Positions 16,823 through 25,576 of a stretch of DNA of 54,112 bases are shown here, one piece after another. This DNA comes from Candidatus Ornithospirochaeta stercorigallinarum (lineage in GTDB: Bacteria > Spirochaetota > Spirochaetia > Sphaerochaetales > Sphaerochaetaceae), in assembly GCA_018711525.1 (NCBI GenBank), contig DVIF01000041.1, forward strand, positions 1-54,112. The letters are read 5' to 3'. Under the pieces are notes generated by a model that did not search any database, was not told where the DNA came from, and worked only from the letters and a program-made list of their open reading frames with translations. Position 1 is the first letter of the stretch; each line of letters starts with the position of its first letter. The translations under genes were made by a program, and so were the position numbers.

Positions 16823-19039
16823 ATGGATCTTTTCGAATCCAGCATCTCCAGCGAGAGCGAACCGCTTGCAAGCAGGATGAGGCCGAGGACACTGGATGAA
16901 TATGTAGGACAGGAGCACATACTCGGAAAAGGAAGGCTGCTCCGCCGTGCCATCCAGCTCGACCAGCTGTCATCAATAATATTCTACGGCCCACCGGGAA
17001 CGGGGAAGACGACACTCGCAAAGGTGATTGCCAATACGACAAAAAGCCATTTCTCCACACTCAATGCAGTTCTTGCAGGATTGAAGGAACTGGAGGTGGA
17101 GATAAACGCGGCAAAAGAACGCCGAAGTCTGCATGGCATAAAGACCATACTCTTCATAGATGAAGTCCACAGGTGGAACAAAAGACAGCAGGATGCCCTT
17201 CTTCCCTGGGTCGAGAACGGAACAGTCATACTCATAGGGGCTACGACGGAAAATCCTTATTTCGAAGTGAATGCGGCACTAGTCTCCCGTTCAAGGATCT
17301 TCCAGTTGAAAAAACTGGAAAAAAAGGATCTGGAGAAAATCGCCGTTCAGGCACTTGCAGACAAAGAGAGAGGATATGGAAGATTCAAGGTATCATTCGA
17401 GGAAGGTGCGCTTGAGCATCTTGTGGATGTCGCAGGAGGAGATGCAAGAAGTCTTCTCAACGCACTCGAGCTTGCAGTCGAGACATCCGTCGAACCATTT
17501 CCTCCTGAGGATGGCACTGAGATATACATCTCAAAAGAAGCCGCAGAGGAATCCATACAGAAGAAGGCTGTGCTTTATGACAAGGAAGGGGACTACCATT
17601 TCGATGTGATAAGCGCATTCATAAAGAGCATAAGAGGCAGCGATCCGGATGCGACACTATACTGGCTTGCAAGGATGGTTGCAGCAGGAGAAGACCCACG
17701 CTTTATATTCCGCAGGATGCTCATAAGCGCCAGCGAGGATGTAGGCCTTGCCGATCCGGATGCAATCTCTGTCGTAGAGGCATGTGCCTCGGCTTTCGAC
17801 AGAATAGGACTTCCAGAGGGAAGATTCCATCTTGCACAGGCCGCACTCTATCTTGCGACTACAAAGAAGAGCAATTCCACCATGGCTTTCTTCGACGCAC
17901 TGAGCGACGTCGAAAAAGAGGCAAATGATGAGGTTCCCAATCATCTTAAAGATGACAGCAGGGACAAGGAAGGTTTCGGCCATGGAAAAGGATATCTCTA
18001 TCCTCATTCATTCAAGGACCACTGGGTATCACAACAATACCTGCCATCATCCCTTGTCGGAAAGATCTATTACCGCCCTGGCGACCTCGGATATGAGAGA
18101 AGCATCAAGGAGAGCGTGATCGAGCACAGGATGAGCCAGCTTGAAAGCATAAACATCGATGACGGAGAAGAAGTACTCACATGGAGCCCCGATGACAGGA
18201 AAAAGGATATCTGGCTCAACAGGGCGATGAGCCAAAGAAGCGAGGAGCTCAAGAAGATACGTGACTCCCTTTACTCTGAGGTAGGGATTCCAAGGCATGC
18301 GAATGCACTGATTATCAATGCAGGCACAGGACTCCTTCTCTATCCCGCTCTTAAGATGACCCCTGAAGGATCAGTAACTGCAATCGTCAGGAAAAGAGAG
18401 GAGAAGGATGCAATAGAGCAGATCACCGCAGAGCTTGATGAACTCAACAGACCAGAGATAATCATCGACCCGGGATATGAAGATGCCCTTTCATCCCTCG
18501 ATGAGGAGATCGATTTCTCACTCATCACCTGCCGTGACATCCTTATAGACCTAAAAAAAGGCGAGCGTGTCTTATCCCTTATCAGGAAAAGGATGAATGA
18601 AAAGACTGTATTGCTGATCTCTTCTGCTGTCGCAAGAAGATCCTCCCGTGTCAGCTCCTTTTTAAGCGGCGGGATTGCAAAAAAAGCAAAAGAGGCGGAA
18701 GAAAGGATCTACCTTGAATCCCGTCTTTCATCATGGGATGAAAAAGACCTCGAAGGCCTCGTAGGAAGATATCTTCCAAATGCGGAGATAGCATATCTGA
18801 ATCTGAAGGAGATACGACACATAGATGATGCGATCGCCACATCCTGGTGGAACAAGTCCTATTCCAAATATCTTGAGTGCGATCTCAAGGACGAATTCAT
18901 ATCATCACTGAAGAACCGCGATGTGCCATTCTGCTCAACTGTTGCACTGATAAAAGTACATCCCGAAAAGAAAAGGCCATCTCTAATGGTTGATAAAAGC
19001 GAAAAGGAATGGCATGAGGTCCATGAAAAGACGAGATGA
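16823..19039 (+). CDS. rarA: RarA (MgsA) AAA ATPase fused to a methyltransferase-like C-terminal domain
   Basis: A replication-associated recombination ATPase acting at stalled forks. Residues 1 to about 430 are a complete RarA: GPPGTGKTT (Walker A, near 56), ILFIDEVHR (Walker B, near 110), GATTENPYFEVNAALVSR (sensor region), and the C-terminal oligomerisation part with GEDPRFIFRRMLISASEDVGLADP. About 300 more residues follow. They contain NALIINAGTGLLLYPAL and FSLITCRDIL, which look like a degenerate Rossmann/methyltransferase fold. RarA fused to an uncharacterised domain is a known architecture in some bacteria, including cyanobacteria and spirochaetes. The start at 16823 has GGGAGGA upstream. 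The role of the extension is unknown. Confidence 0.93.
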   Translation: MDLFESSISSESEPLASRMRPRTLDEYVGQEHILGKGRLLRRAIQLDQLSSIIFYGPPGTGKTTLAKVIANTTKSHFSTLNAVLAGLKELEVEINAAKERRSLHGIKTILFIDEVHRWNKRQQDALLPWVENGTVILIGATTENPYFEVNAALVSRSRIFQLKKLEKKDLEKIAVQALADKERGYGRFKVSFEEGALEHLVDVAGGDARSLLNALELAVETSVEPFPPEDGTEIYISKEAAEESIQKKAVLYDKEGDYHFDVISAFIKSIRGSDPDATLYWLARMVAAGEDPRFIFRRMLISASEDVGLADPDAISVVEACASAFDRIGLPEGRFHLAQAALYLATTKKSNSTMAFFDALSDVEKEANDEVPNHLKDDSRDKEGFGHGKGYLYPHSFKDHWVSQQYLPSSLVGKIYYRPGDLGYERSIKESVIEHRMSQLESINIDDGEEVLTWSPDDRKKDIWLNRAMSQRSEELKKIRDSLYSEVGIPRHANALIINAGTGLLLYPALKMTPEGSVTAIVRKREEKDAIEQITAELDELNRPEIIIDPGYEDALSSLDEEIDFSLITCRDILIDLKKGERVLSLIRKRMNEKTVLLISSAVARRSSRVSSFLSGGIAKKAKEAEERIYLESRLSSWDEKDLEGLVGRYLPNAEIAYLNLKEIRHIDDAIATSWWNKSYSKYLECDLKDEFISSLKNRDVPFCSTVALIKVHPEKKRPSLMVDKSEKEWHEVHEKTR

Positions 19040-19040
19040 G

Positions 19041-19070
19041 AAAAATGGTGCAGGAGGAAAACCTGCACCA
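19041..19070 (-). terminator. Terminator of the CBS-ACT gene
   Basis: On the minus strand a perfect 9-bp stem TGGTGCAGG / CCTGCACCA with a 7-base loop is followed by five T. It sits between the convergent rarA and CBS-ACT genes and could weakly serve rarA as well. Confidence 0.8.
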
Positions 19071-19077
19071 ATCTTAT

Positions 19078-19722
19078 TCAAACATTGTTCACATCAAGAA
19101 TCGCCTTCACATGCGGTTTAAGAAGTGAAATCACCTTATCGCTATCTGCTGTAGCGACCTTTACAGTACAGATCCTGTTGGTAGGATCGGTTCCCATGAA
19201 TGTGCCGAATGAGATGATATCAAGATCGGCGTTTGCAAGCTCCCTTGAGATGTCTGCAATCAGGCCGGGCTTGTCGTCCACAAGGAAACTCACGCGGACA
19301 CCTTTCGTCCTGGCTCCGAAGAGCTCTATCAGGATTTTGAAAAGATCGCTTTTGCTGACGATGCCCACGAGATGATCCCCTTCAACCACAGGCAGGCATG
19401 AAAGGTCCTGGTCCACCATGATTCTGGCCGCCTCCTCCACAGGAACATCCTTATTTATAGTCACAGGGTTCTTTGTCATGAGCTTACGTACCGTCAGCTG
19501 ACTTAGAAGATATGCCATCTCATGTATGGAAAGGCTTGATGCAGGGGAAGGGGAAGCATAGAGGATATCCTTCTCACTTATGACTCCCACCAGCTTCTTA
19601 TCCTTATCCAGCACAGGAAGACGATGGACCTTCTCCTTCTTCATCAGTTCAGATGCTTCTACAACACTTGCGTCCGGTGAAATCGTGACCGGATTGAGGG
19701 TCATTCTCCGTTCTATCGTCAT
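19078..19722 (-). CDS. CBS-pair plus ACT-domain regulatory protein
   Basis: 214 residues: two CBS domains (about 1-60 and 75-135; e.g. HRLPVLDKDKKLVGVISEKD and LSCLPVVEGDHLVGIVSKSD), then a C-terminal ACT domain (about 140-214). CBS pairs bind adenine nucleotides and ACT domains bind amino acids. The architecture is that of AcuB-like proteins. The gene follows livF by 56 bases with a GGAGG site and is probably the last gene of the liv operon. A sensor role linking energy state and branched-chain amino acids is inference only. Confidence 0.87.
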   Translation of the reverse strand: MTIERRMTLNPVTISPDASVVEASELMKKEKVHRLPVLDKDKKLVGVISEKDILYASPSPASSLSIHEMAYLLSQLTVRKLMTKNPVTINKDVPVEEAARIMVDQDLSCLPVVEGDHLVGIVSKSDLFKILIELFGARTKGVRVSFLVDDKPGLIADISRELANADLDIISFGTFMGTDPTNRICTVKVATADSDKVISLLKPHVKAILDVNNV

Positions 19723-19778
19723 ATTATCCTCCTTTAGTAAGATGATAACCCGAAAGCAATCACCACTGTTAGATTTTT

Positions 19779-20513
19779 TTATTCCCCAAGATAAGCCGCC
19801 CTTACCTTGTCGTCGTTCAAAAGATTCTCACTCGAATCGGCAAGAACGATGTTTCCAGTCTCCATGACATAGCCTGTGGTGGAGTTCTTAAGTGCCATCC
19901 TCGCATTCTGCTCGACGAGGAAAATGGTCACCTTATCCTCTTCGTTTATCTTCCTGATCTTATGGAAGATGTCCTGGACGATCAGAGGAGCCAGACCGAG
20001 TCCGGGTTCATCGAGGAGAAGAAGCTTTGGTGAGGACATGAGTGCTCTGGCGATAGCCATCATCTGCTGCTCTCCCCCCGAAAGGCTTCTCGTCTTCTGC
20101 TTTCTCCTCTGCGAGAGAATCGGGAAGAAATCGAACATCTCCTCCTTCTTCCTCTCTATGAGTTTCGAGTCCTTGACAAGGAACGCCCCCATATCGAGAT
20201 TCTCCTCAACAGTCATATCAGCAAAGACATGACGTCCTTCAGGGACAAGGGCCATACCGATTGCGGCAAGCTGATGAGTTGTCTTCACATGCTTCTTTGC
20301 ACTGCAGATCTCCTCCCCTTCAAAGGAGATGCTTCCTGTCGAAAGCGGGACCTGAGCCATTATGGCCTTCAAAAGAGTACTCTTTCCCGCACCATTCGCT
20401 CCGATAAGTGATACGATATCCCCTTTCCTGACATGCATCGAGACTTCATGAAGAGCCTCAATGGAACCATACTTAACACTTATTTTATCAATTGATAACA
20501 ATAAATCGCTCAT
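19779..20513 (-). CDS. livF: Branched-chain amino-acid ABC transporter ATP-binding protein LivF
   Basis: One of the two cytoplasmic ATPases of the HAAT-type importer. Walker A is GANGAGKSTLL (near 37), the ABC signature is LSGGEQQMM, and Walker B is LLLDEPGLGLAP. The 244-residue length and the LVPEGRHVFADMTVEENL segment are typical of LivF. The start follows GAGGAGG and overlaps the livG stop by one base. Confidence 0.96.
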   Translation of the reverse strand: MSDLLLSIDKISVKYGSIEALHEVSMHVRKGDIVSLIGANGAGKSTLLKAIMAQVPLSTGSISFEGEEICSAKKHVKTTHQLAAIGMALVPEGRHVFADMTVEENLDMGAFLVKDSKLIERKKEEMFDFFPILSQRRKQKTRSLSGGEQQMMAIARALMSSPKLLLLDEPGLGLAPLIVQDIFHKIRKINEEDKVTIFLVEQNARMALKNSTTGYVMETGNIVLADSSENLLNDDKVRAAYLGE

Positions 20514-21292
20514 CAGTCCTCCTCTCTTCCAAGGTAAGCCTCGATTACCAGAGGATTGCTCTTGATTTCCTCAGGACTTCCCTCCGCGATCTTCTGACCG
20601 AAGCTGAGCACGGTGATGTTATCACAGATGTTCATGACAAGCTTCATGTCATGCTCGATGAGGACAACTGTGATTCCATGCTTCTTTATCTTATCTACGA
20701 TTGTCATCAGATGCTCCGTCTCAGCCGGGTTCATACCGGCAGCTGGCTCATCAAGGAACAATACCTTCGGTCCTGCGGCAAGGGCTCTTGCAATCTCGAG
20801 CTCCCTCTGTCTTCCATATGGAAGATTGCGTGCAAACTCCTGGGCCTCTGCCTCCAGATCGAAGAAGCGGAGCCATTCAAGGGCCTCAATATAGAGCTCC
20901 TTGTTCTCACGGGATGCGAAAAGATAGCTCTTAACAGCCTGGGTGAACCTACCTTTGAACGGATCTTTTCCGACCTTGAAATGAAGGCCCATCATGACAT
21001 TCTCTACAACAGTAAGCTCACGATAGAGTCTGATGTTCTGGAATGTCCTGGCAATCCCTAGTCTGCTGATCTTCCATGCTGGCAGACCCGTAATATCCTT
21101 TCCATCGAATATGATCTTTCCCCTGGTAGGTTTGTCCATTCCGGTTATCTGATTGAAAAGAGTCGTCTTGCCGGCACCATTCGGTCCGATGAGACCGTTT
21201 ACCATACCTTCATATACGGAGAAGTTCACATCATTTACAGCGACGACTCCTCCGAAAATCCTTGAGAGGTTCTCAGTTTCCAGGATCTTCAT
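20513..21292 (-). CDS. livG: Branched-chain amino-acid ABC transporter ATP-binding protein LivG
   Basis: The second ATPase of the importer, 259 residues. Walker A is GPNGAGKTTLFNQITG, the LivG-type GIARTFQNIRLY segment is present, the signature region is LPYGRQRELEIARAL, and Walker B is LFLDEPAAGMNP. The start has GGGAGG upstream and overlaps the livM stop by four bases (ATGA), so the two are translationally coupled. Confidence 0.96.
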   Translation of the reverse strand: MKILETENLSRIFGGVVAVNDVNFSVYEGMVNGLIGPNGAGKTTLFNQITGMDKPTRGKIIFDGKDITGLPAWKISRLGIARTFQNIRLYRELTVVENVMMGLHFKVGKDPFKGRFTQAVKSYLFASRENKELYIEALEWLRFFDLEAEAQEFARNLPYGRQRELEIARALAAGPKVLFLDEPAAGMNPAETEHLMTIVDKIKKHGITVVLIEHDMKLVMNICDNITVLSFGQKIAEGSPEEIKSNPLVIEAYLGREED

Positions 21293-22227
21293 GCCTTACC
21301 TCCCTTCTTTCCTTCCCTCTTGAAGTAGGATATGAACTTTTCTTTTGTACTCCGGGGATCCCCATAGCGATACTTATCGCGTCCGAGTATTCCCTGCGGC
21401 CTCCATATCATAAGGATGACAAGACAAAGCCCGTAGATGATCTGCGTAGCCTGAGCGGGAATCACACTCGAAAGCCCGACAAGCTGGGGGAAATACTGGA
21501 TGAATTCAATGATGAACGCTCCAACGATAACCCCCTTGAGGTTACCCATACCTCCAAGAACGACCATGCAGAGGACCATTACAGAGACCATGAACGTATA
21601 TGAGCTTGGCTGAACGGTCAGCGTATAGGCAGTAGCAAAGCACCCTGCAGTTCCACCGATGGCCGCACCAAGGGTGAATGCTCCAATCTTATACTTTGCG
21701 ACGTCGATTCCATTGGACTGTGCAGCAACCTCATCCTCCCTTACCGCTGTCATCGCCCTTCCAATACGGGAATGGGCAAGCTGCCTGAAAAGGAAGTATG
21801 CGACAAGGACGAAGAACCATACGAGAAGGATGAATGTGACCTTGTTCCTTGAAGAGAACTGATAGCCGAAGAGCTCTGCTCTTGGAATGGACATAAGACC
21901 AACAGGATTCATGTTTGTCGCGATGTTCCTGATAATCTCCCCAAGCCCGAGTGTCGCAATACAAAGATAGTCACCCTTGAGGCGGAGTGTAGGCACTCCG
22001 ATGATGAATCCGACGATTGCAGAGCAGAGGGCTGCAACAGGAAGGGAGATCCAGAAAGAAAGCCCAAGCGTCTTGCAAAGTATGCCGGTTGCATAGCTTC
22101 CAATGCAGAAGAACCCTGCGTGGCAGAGGGAAAGCATGCCTGTATTTCCGGTAATGCAGTTCTGGCCGATTGCCATGAGCGCATAGATTCCAGCATAGAT
22201 TATGATTAATTGAAAGAAATTCAACAT
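21289..22227 (-). CDS. livM: Branched-chain amino-acid ABC transporter permease LivM
   Basis: A membrane subunit of 312 residues with about nine hydrophobic helices. GNTGMLSLCHAGFFCIGSYA and the cytoplasmic-loop segment GRAMTAVREDEVAAQSNGID are characteristic of LivM. It begins with a GGAGAAGG site and overlaps the livH stop by one base. Confidence 0.95.
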   Translation of the reverse strand: MLNFFQLIIIYAGIYALMAIGQNCITGNTGMLSLCHAGFFCIGSYATGILCKTLGLSFWISLPVAALCSAIVGFIIGVPTLRLKGDYLCIATLGLGEIIRNIATNMNPVGLMSIPRAELFGYQFSSRNKVTFILLVWFFVLVAYFLFRQLAHSRIGRAMTAVREDEVAAQSNGIDVAKYKIGAFTLGAAIGGTAGCFATAYTLTVQPSSYTFMVSVMVLCMVVLGGMGNLKGVIVGAFIIEFIQYFPQLVGLSSVIPAQATQIIYGLCLVILMIWRPQGILGRDKYRYGDPRSTKEKFISYFKREGKKGGKA

Positions 22228-23147
22228 TATACCTTCTCCCTCTCATTCTTGCCTAAGATTCCATCCGGCTTTACAAGCAATATGATGATCAGGGTTGCAA
22301 ATGCTATAGTGTCCCTCAAGGCGCTTGGAATTCCAAGCAAGGGAGCTCCAACCGATTCAAGGATTCCGAGGATGATACCTCCGAGCATGGCACCCTGTAT
22401 GTTTCCGATTCCTCCGATGACGGCGGCTACGAACGCTTTGAGACCAGTCATCGTTCCCATACTTGCATATACCCTGAAATCGAAGGAAGCAAGTATTCCT
22501 CCTACAGCGGCAAGAGCCGATCCGATTGCGAATGTCATGGAGATGACCCTGTTCACATCGATTCCCATCAGCTCACTTGTCGGCTGGTCAAGGCTTGTCG
22601 CCCTCATGGCCTTACCCATCCTCGTCCTGTTTACAAATGAGGTAAGGACGATCATCATTATGATGGAGACCGCTATTGTCAAAATCTGGTGAGGGGTGAT
22701 CGACAGCCCTGCGATTACAATCGGGGTGTCGTCAAAAGGATATGGGAAACGTCTTGACTGTGTTCCGAACATCCATGCAGCACCATTGCTGAGGATGAAG
22801 GAGACTCCGATTGCAGAAAGAAGCGGAGCAAGACGGTTCGCATTTCTTAGCGGCTTGTATGCGACTTTCTCGATAAACATACCAAGCACAGCACAGAATG
22901 CCATGCTGAGAAGCATCGCAATGAAGAATGAAATGAGCATCCATGCCGCATTCGTGCTCTCCCCTAGCAGAGCAGTATACGTCAACAGTCCCGTATAGGC
23001 TCCGATCATAAGGATATCACCATGAGCGAAGTTGATGAATTTCAATATTCCGTAAACCATCGTATAGCCCAAAGCGATGAGAGCATAAATCGCACCAAGG
23101 GTTATGCCGTTCAAGAAATATTGAAGATACTGGATAAGAGTATTCAA
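22227..23147 (-). CDS. livH: Branched-chain amino-acid ABC transporter permease LivH
   Basis: The partner permease, about 306 residues. LGAIYALIALGYTMVYGILKFINFAHGD and GRAMRATSLDQPTSELMGID regions are diagnostic of LivH (quoted here as short landmarks: FINFAHGD, LMGID). The start is taken as the TTG at 23147 because GGAGG lies eight bases upstream. The frame is open to 23162, but that start would lie inside the ribosome site. A stable hairpin separates it from the binding-protein gene. Confidence 0.93.
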   Translation of the reverse strand: MNTLIQYLQYFLNGITLGAIYALIALGYTMVYGILKFINFAHGDILMIGAYTGLLTYTALLGESTNAAWMLISFFIAMLLSMAFCAVLGMFIEKVAYKPLRNANRLAPLLSAIGVSFILSNGAAWMFGTQSRRFPYPFDDTPIVIAGLSITPHQILTIAVSIIMMIVLTSFVNRTRMGKAMRATSLDQPTSELMGIDVNRVISMTFAIGSALAAVGGILASFDFRVYASMGTMTGLKAFVAAVIGGIGNIQGAMLGGIILGILESVGAPLLGIPSALRDTIAFATLIIILLVKPDGILGKNEREKV

Positions 23148-23186
23148 GATACCATCCTCCAAAAATAAGTTCTATGAAATGACTAA

Positions 23187-23209
23187 GCTGCCCGGGATTG
23201 CCGGACAGC
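23187..23209 (-). terminator. Stem-loop between the binding-protein gene and livH
   Basis: On the minus strand GCTGTCCGG and CCGGGCAGC form a 9-bp stem (one G-T pair) around a 5-base loop. No T run follows, so it is more likely an mRNA stabiliser or partial attenuator that keeps the binding protein more abundant than the permeases. Confidence 0.6.
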
Positions 23210-23230
23210 CGTTGTCTAGCCTGATTATTA

Positions 23231-24421
23231 TTAGTCCACCTGAACGATGTGATTGTCAACAACCTGGAATGAGCCTACGTATACAGGAGTCGTACCCTCT
23301 ACATCATAAACTCCCTGGCTTGCAACCATATCACCGTTTGCAGCGAAGTTGATGATTCCGTTTGCACCTTCAAAATCATCCGTTGCCTTGACCTGCTCGT
23401 TGACCATAGCTCTGAAAGCATCGATATCGGAGAGGTCTCCACCATTCTCAAATACTCTTGCAAGAGCATCGCGGAGGATGTATGTAGCATCGTAGGAGTT
23501 TGTAGCGAAGCTGTCTGGAGCATCACCATTGTAGGCTGCAGAATATGCCGCCTGGAAATCAGCAAGGATTGTAGAAGCCTCTGCCTGTGCAGGACCGACG
23601 TAGATTACGCCATCTGTGAAATCCCCTGCGAGGTTGTAGATCTCAGGATCGGAGAATCCATCTGAAGAAAGGAATGGGATATTCATTCCGAGCTGTGATG
23701 CCTGCTCAAGGATCTGAGCATCCTCTACTGTGTAGTTAGGAATGTAGATCGCTTCCGGATTGGTCGTCCTGATTTCACCAAGCTGAGTCCTGAAATCCCT
23801 GTCGCCAACCATACATGTCTGCATGCTTGTGATGGTTCCACCGAGAGCTGTGAATGTCTCCTCGACACCCTCTGCAAGACCCTGGCTGTAATCGTTCATA
23901 GCATAGAGACATGCGATGTTCCTGTATCCGAGGACTTCATAGAAATAGTGTGCTGCAACTTCTGACTGGAGAGAGTCGGAAGGAACAGTTCTATATACCC
24001 AGTCACCAAGAGCTGTGACATCCTTGTGTGTAGCACTTGGGCTGATCATGACGACTCCATCCTCATAGCAGCGCTGAGCAACCGCAAGAGCTGGAGATGT
24101 GAAGACAGGTCCGATGATGGCTACTACATCATCCGTATATGCAAGCTTTTCATAGCTTGAGATAGCTCTGTCGACAGCACCCTGGCTATCCTCTGCGATG
24201 AGTTCAAGCTGCATGCCGTTCACGCCACCTGCCTCATTGATTTCATTGATTGCAAGACGTGCCGCATTTGAACATCTGATACCATAGTTGGCGTTATCGC
24301 CGGTAAGTGGTCCGATGAATCCGATCTTAAGTGTATCCGCTCCCCCTTCGCTGGAGCCGCCGGCTGCGACAGAGAATACCGCAACAAGAGCAACTAAGGC
24401 AATTGCCAATACTTTTCTCAT
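23231..24421 (-). CDS. Branched-chain amino-acid ABC transporter substrate-binding protein
   Basis: The periplasmic receptor of the liv importer, a type I ligand-binding fold of about 396 residues. The signal peptide ends in VAAGGSSEGG with no lipobox cysteine, a pattern seen in spirochaetal binding proteins. The mature part starts LKIGFIGPLTGDNANYG and includes AIIGPVFTSPALAVA. The start is the ATG at 24421, preceded by GAGGAGGGTGAG. An upstream in-frame TTG lies within that site and is rejected. It is the first gene of the operon, with its own promoter, and is separated from livH by a stem-loop. The exact ligand cannot be read. Confidence 0.93.
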   Translation of the reverse strand: MRKVLAIALVALVAVFSVAAGGSSEGGADTLKIGFIGPLTGDNANYGIRCSNAARLAINEINEAGGVNGMQLELIAEDSQGAVDRAISSYEKLAYTDDVVAIIGPVFTSPALAVAQRCYEDGVVMISPSATHKDVTALGDWVYRTVPSDSLQSEVAAHYFYEVLGYRNIACLYAMNDYSQGLAEGVEETFTALGGTITSMQTCMVGDRDFRTQLGEIRTTNPEAIYIPNYTVEDAQILEQASQLGMNIPFLSSDGFSDPEIYNLAGDFTDGVIYVGPAQAEASTILADFQAAYSAAYNGDAPDSFATNSYDATYILRDALARVFENGGDLSDIDAFRAMVNEQVKATDDFEGANGIINFAANGDMVASQGVYDVEGTTPVYVGSFQVVDNHIVQVD

Positions 24422-24466
24422 AATACTCACCCTCCTCAAAAAATATGAATATTTTAATTAATTGCT

Positions 24467-24496
24467 ATAATATACATTTTATGAATAAATATGCAA
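24467..24496 (-). promoter_or_regulatory. Promoter of the liv operon
   Basis: Minus strand TTGCAT (24491-24496), an 18-base spacer, and TATTAT (24467-24472), followed by an AT-rich leader of about 40 bases and a strong ribosome site. Confidence 0.5.
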
Positions 24497-24612
24497 CGAG
24501 TATTCCCTCGCTTAAATAAAAGTTTTTAAAAAATTTTCAGAAGAAAACTATAATATCTTTACTTGAAAGTATTTAACGATAGCAAAAACATCACTTTAGG
24601 CTGTCCAGGAAA

Positions 24613-24816
24613 ATGAAGGAACTACTTCTTTTCCCTCAAAGAGGACTTTTCTCCCGTTTCATGATGGTTATTTCGCAGTTTTTTCTTAAAAAAGTGACAG
24701 ATAAGAGTCTACTTCCTTGTAGACATCACCACACATACTCGAAAGTCGGAGGTATCGACTGGAGCATACTCTTGGAATCGGATTATCTTGTCAATGCCTA
24801 TGAGGGAAGCCTATGA
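24613..24816 (+). CDS. Small ORF or gene remnant of uncertain status
   Basis: A 67-codon frame preceded by CCAGGAAA in the 427-base gap between the liv promoter and the methyltransferase gene. The predicted peptide (LLLFPQRGLFSRFMMVISQF ... YSKVGGIDW) does not match a family that I recognise. It may be the N-terminal fragment of a decayed gene whose remainder is missing. The rest of the gap (24497-24612, 24817-24848) shows no gene. Confidence 0.3.
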   Translation: MKELLLFPQRGLFSRFMMVISQFFLKKVTDKSLLPCRHHHTYSKVGGIDWSILLESDYLVNAYEGSL

Positions 24817-24848
24817 GCATATCTTCGAGACTAAGACGGGCCTGATGT

Positions 24849-25574
24849 TCATATGTTGATTTTCCTTGCCCTGACTATCAGGAACGTAGGCCTTGTCAAA
24901 TCCTTTTCAAGTGCCGGCAGCTCCCTTATAGCCTCACTTGTGGGAATCGGCTCAGAAATCTTTTCAATCATGAACCCAGCAGAAGAGAGGGAATTTATTA
25001 TGCTCGACATCTTCCTATGATAGCTTATGACCTTTTGCTTGAACCAATGTCCTTCCCTCCTGCCCTCCTCCTGGTAGGAAGAGAAGGCGAAATAGTCCCC
25101 TTCGAAATATCCACTATATGCGTAGCTTGCGCTGATAATCGGATGCATCTGTGAAAAAAGAAGGATTCCGCCATCATTCAGGATGGAATGGATATCCCTT
25201 AGAAGCTTGTCGAAATCCTCGATGTAATGGAAGACGAGCGAAGAATACGCTAAATCGAAATTCCCTTCAATGCTGCCTAGATCATCAAGATTCATGACCC
25301 TATACTCTATATTATCCCCCTCATTCTCACTCTCTGCTTTTCTTATCATATTCTCAGAGGCATCAATGCCAAGATAATACGATGCACCTTTTTCAATAAA
25401 AGACTTGGCGTACGAGCCATATCCGCATCCGAGATCGATGACTCTTTTTCCTTTCAAAGAAGGGCAAAGCCTCTCCATCTCAGGGTGCTCAAGAAGGTCA
25501 TTATGGTTGTAGTCCTTCCTAAGTTCCATGTACTTGGAGAAGAATGAAGGGTTATCGAATACATTACGGCTCAT
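24849..25574 (-). CDS. Class I SAM-dependent methyltransferase
   Basis: A 241-residue small-molecule-type methyltransferase. Motif I is VIDLGCGYGSYAKSFIEKG, followed by YLGIDASENMI (acidic end of beta-2), FDLAYSSLVFHYIED (motif II region) and LNDGGILLFSQMHPI. The substrate is unknown. The gene starts two bases after the dehydrogenase stop, so the two are one transcription unit. It resembles UbiE/SmtA-like enzymes without assignable specificity. Confidence 0.85.
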   Translation of the reverse strand: MSRNVFDNPSFFSKYMELRKDYNHNDLLEHPEMERLCPSLKGKRVIDLGCGYGSYAKSFIEKGASYYLGIDASENMIRKAESENEGDNIEYRVMNLDDLGSIEGNFDLAYSSLVFHYIEDFDKLLRDIHSILNDGGILLFSQMHPIISASYAYSGYFEGDYFAFSSYQEEGRREGHWFKQKVISYHRKMSSIINSLSSAGFMIEKISEPIPTSEAIRELPALEKDLTRPTFLIVRARKINI

Positions 25575-25576
25575 TA

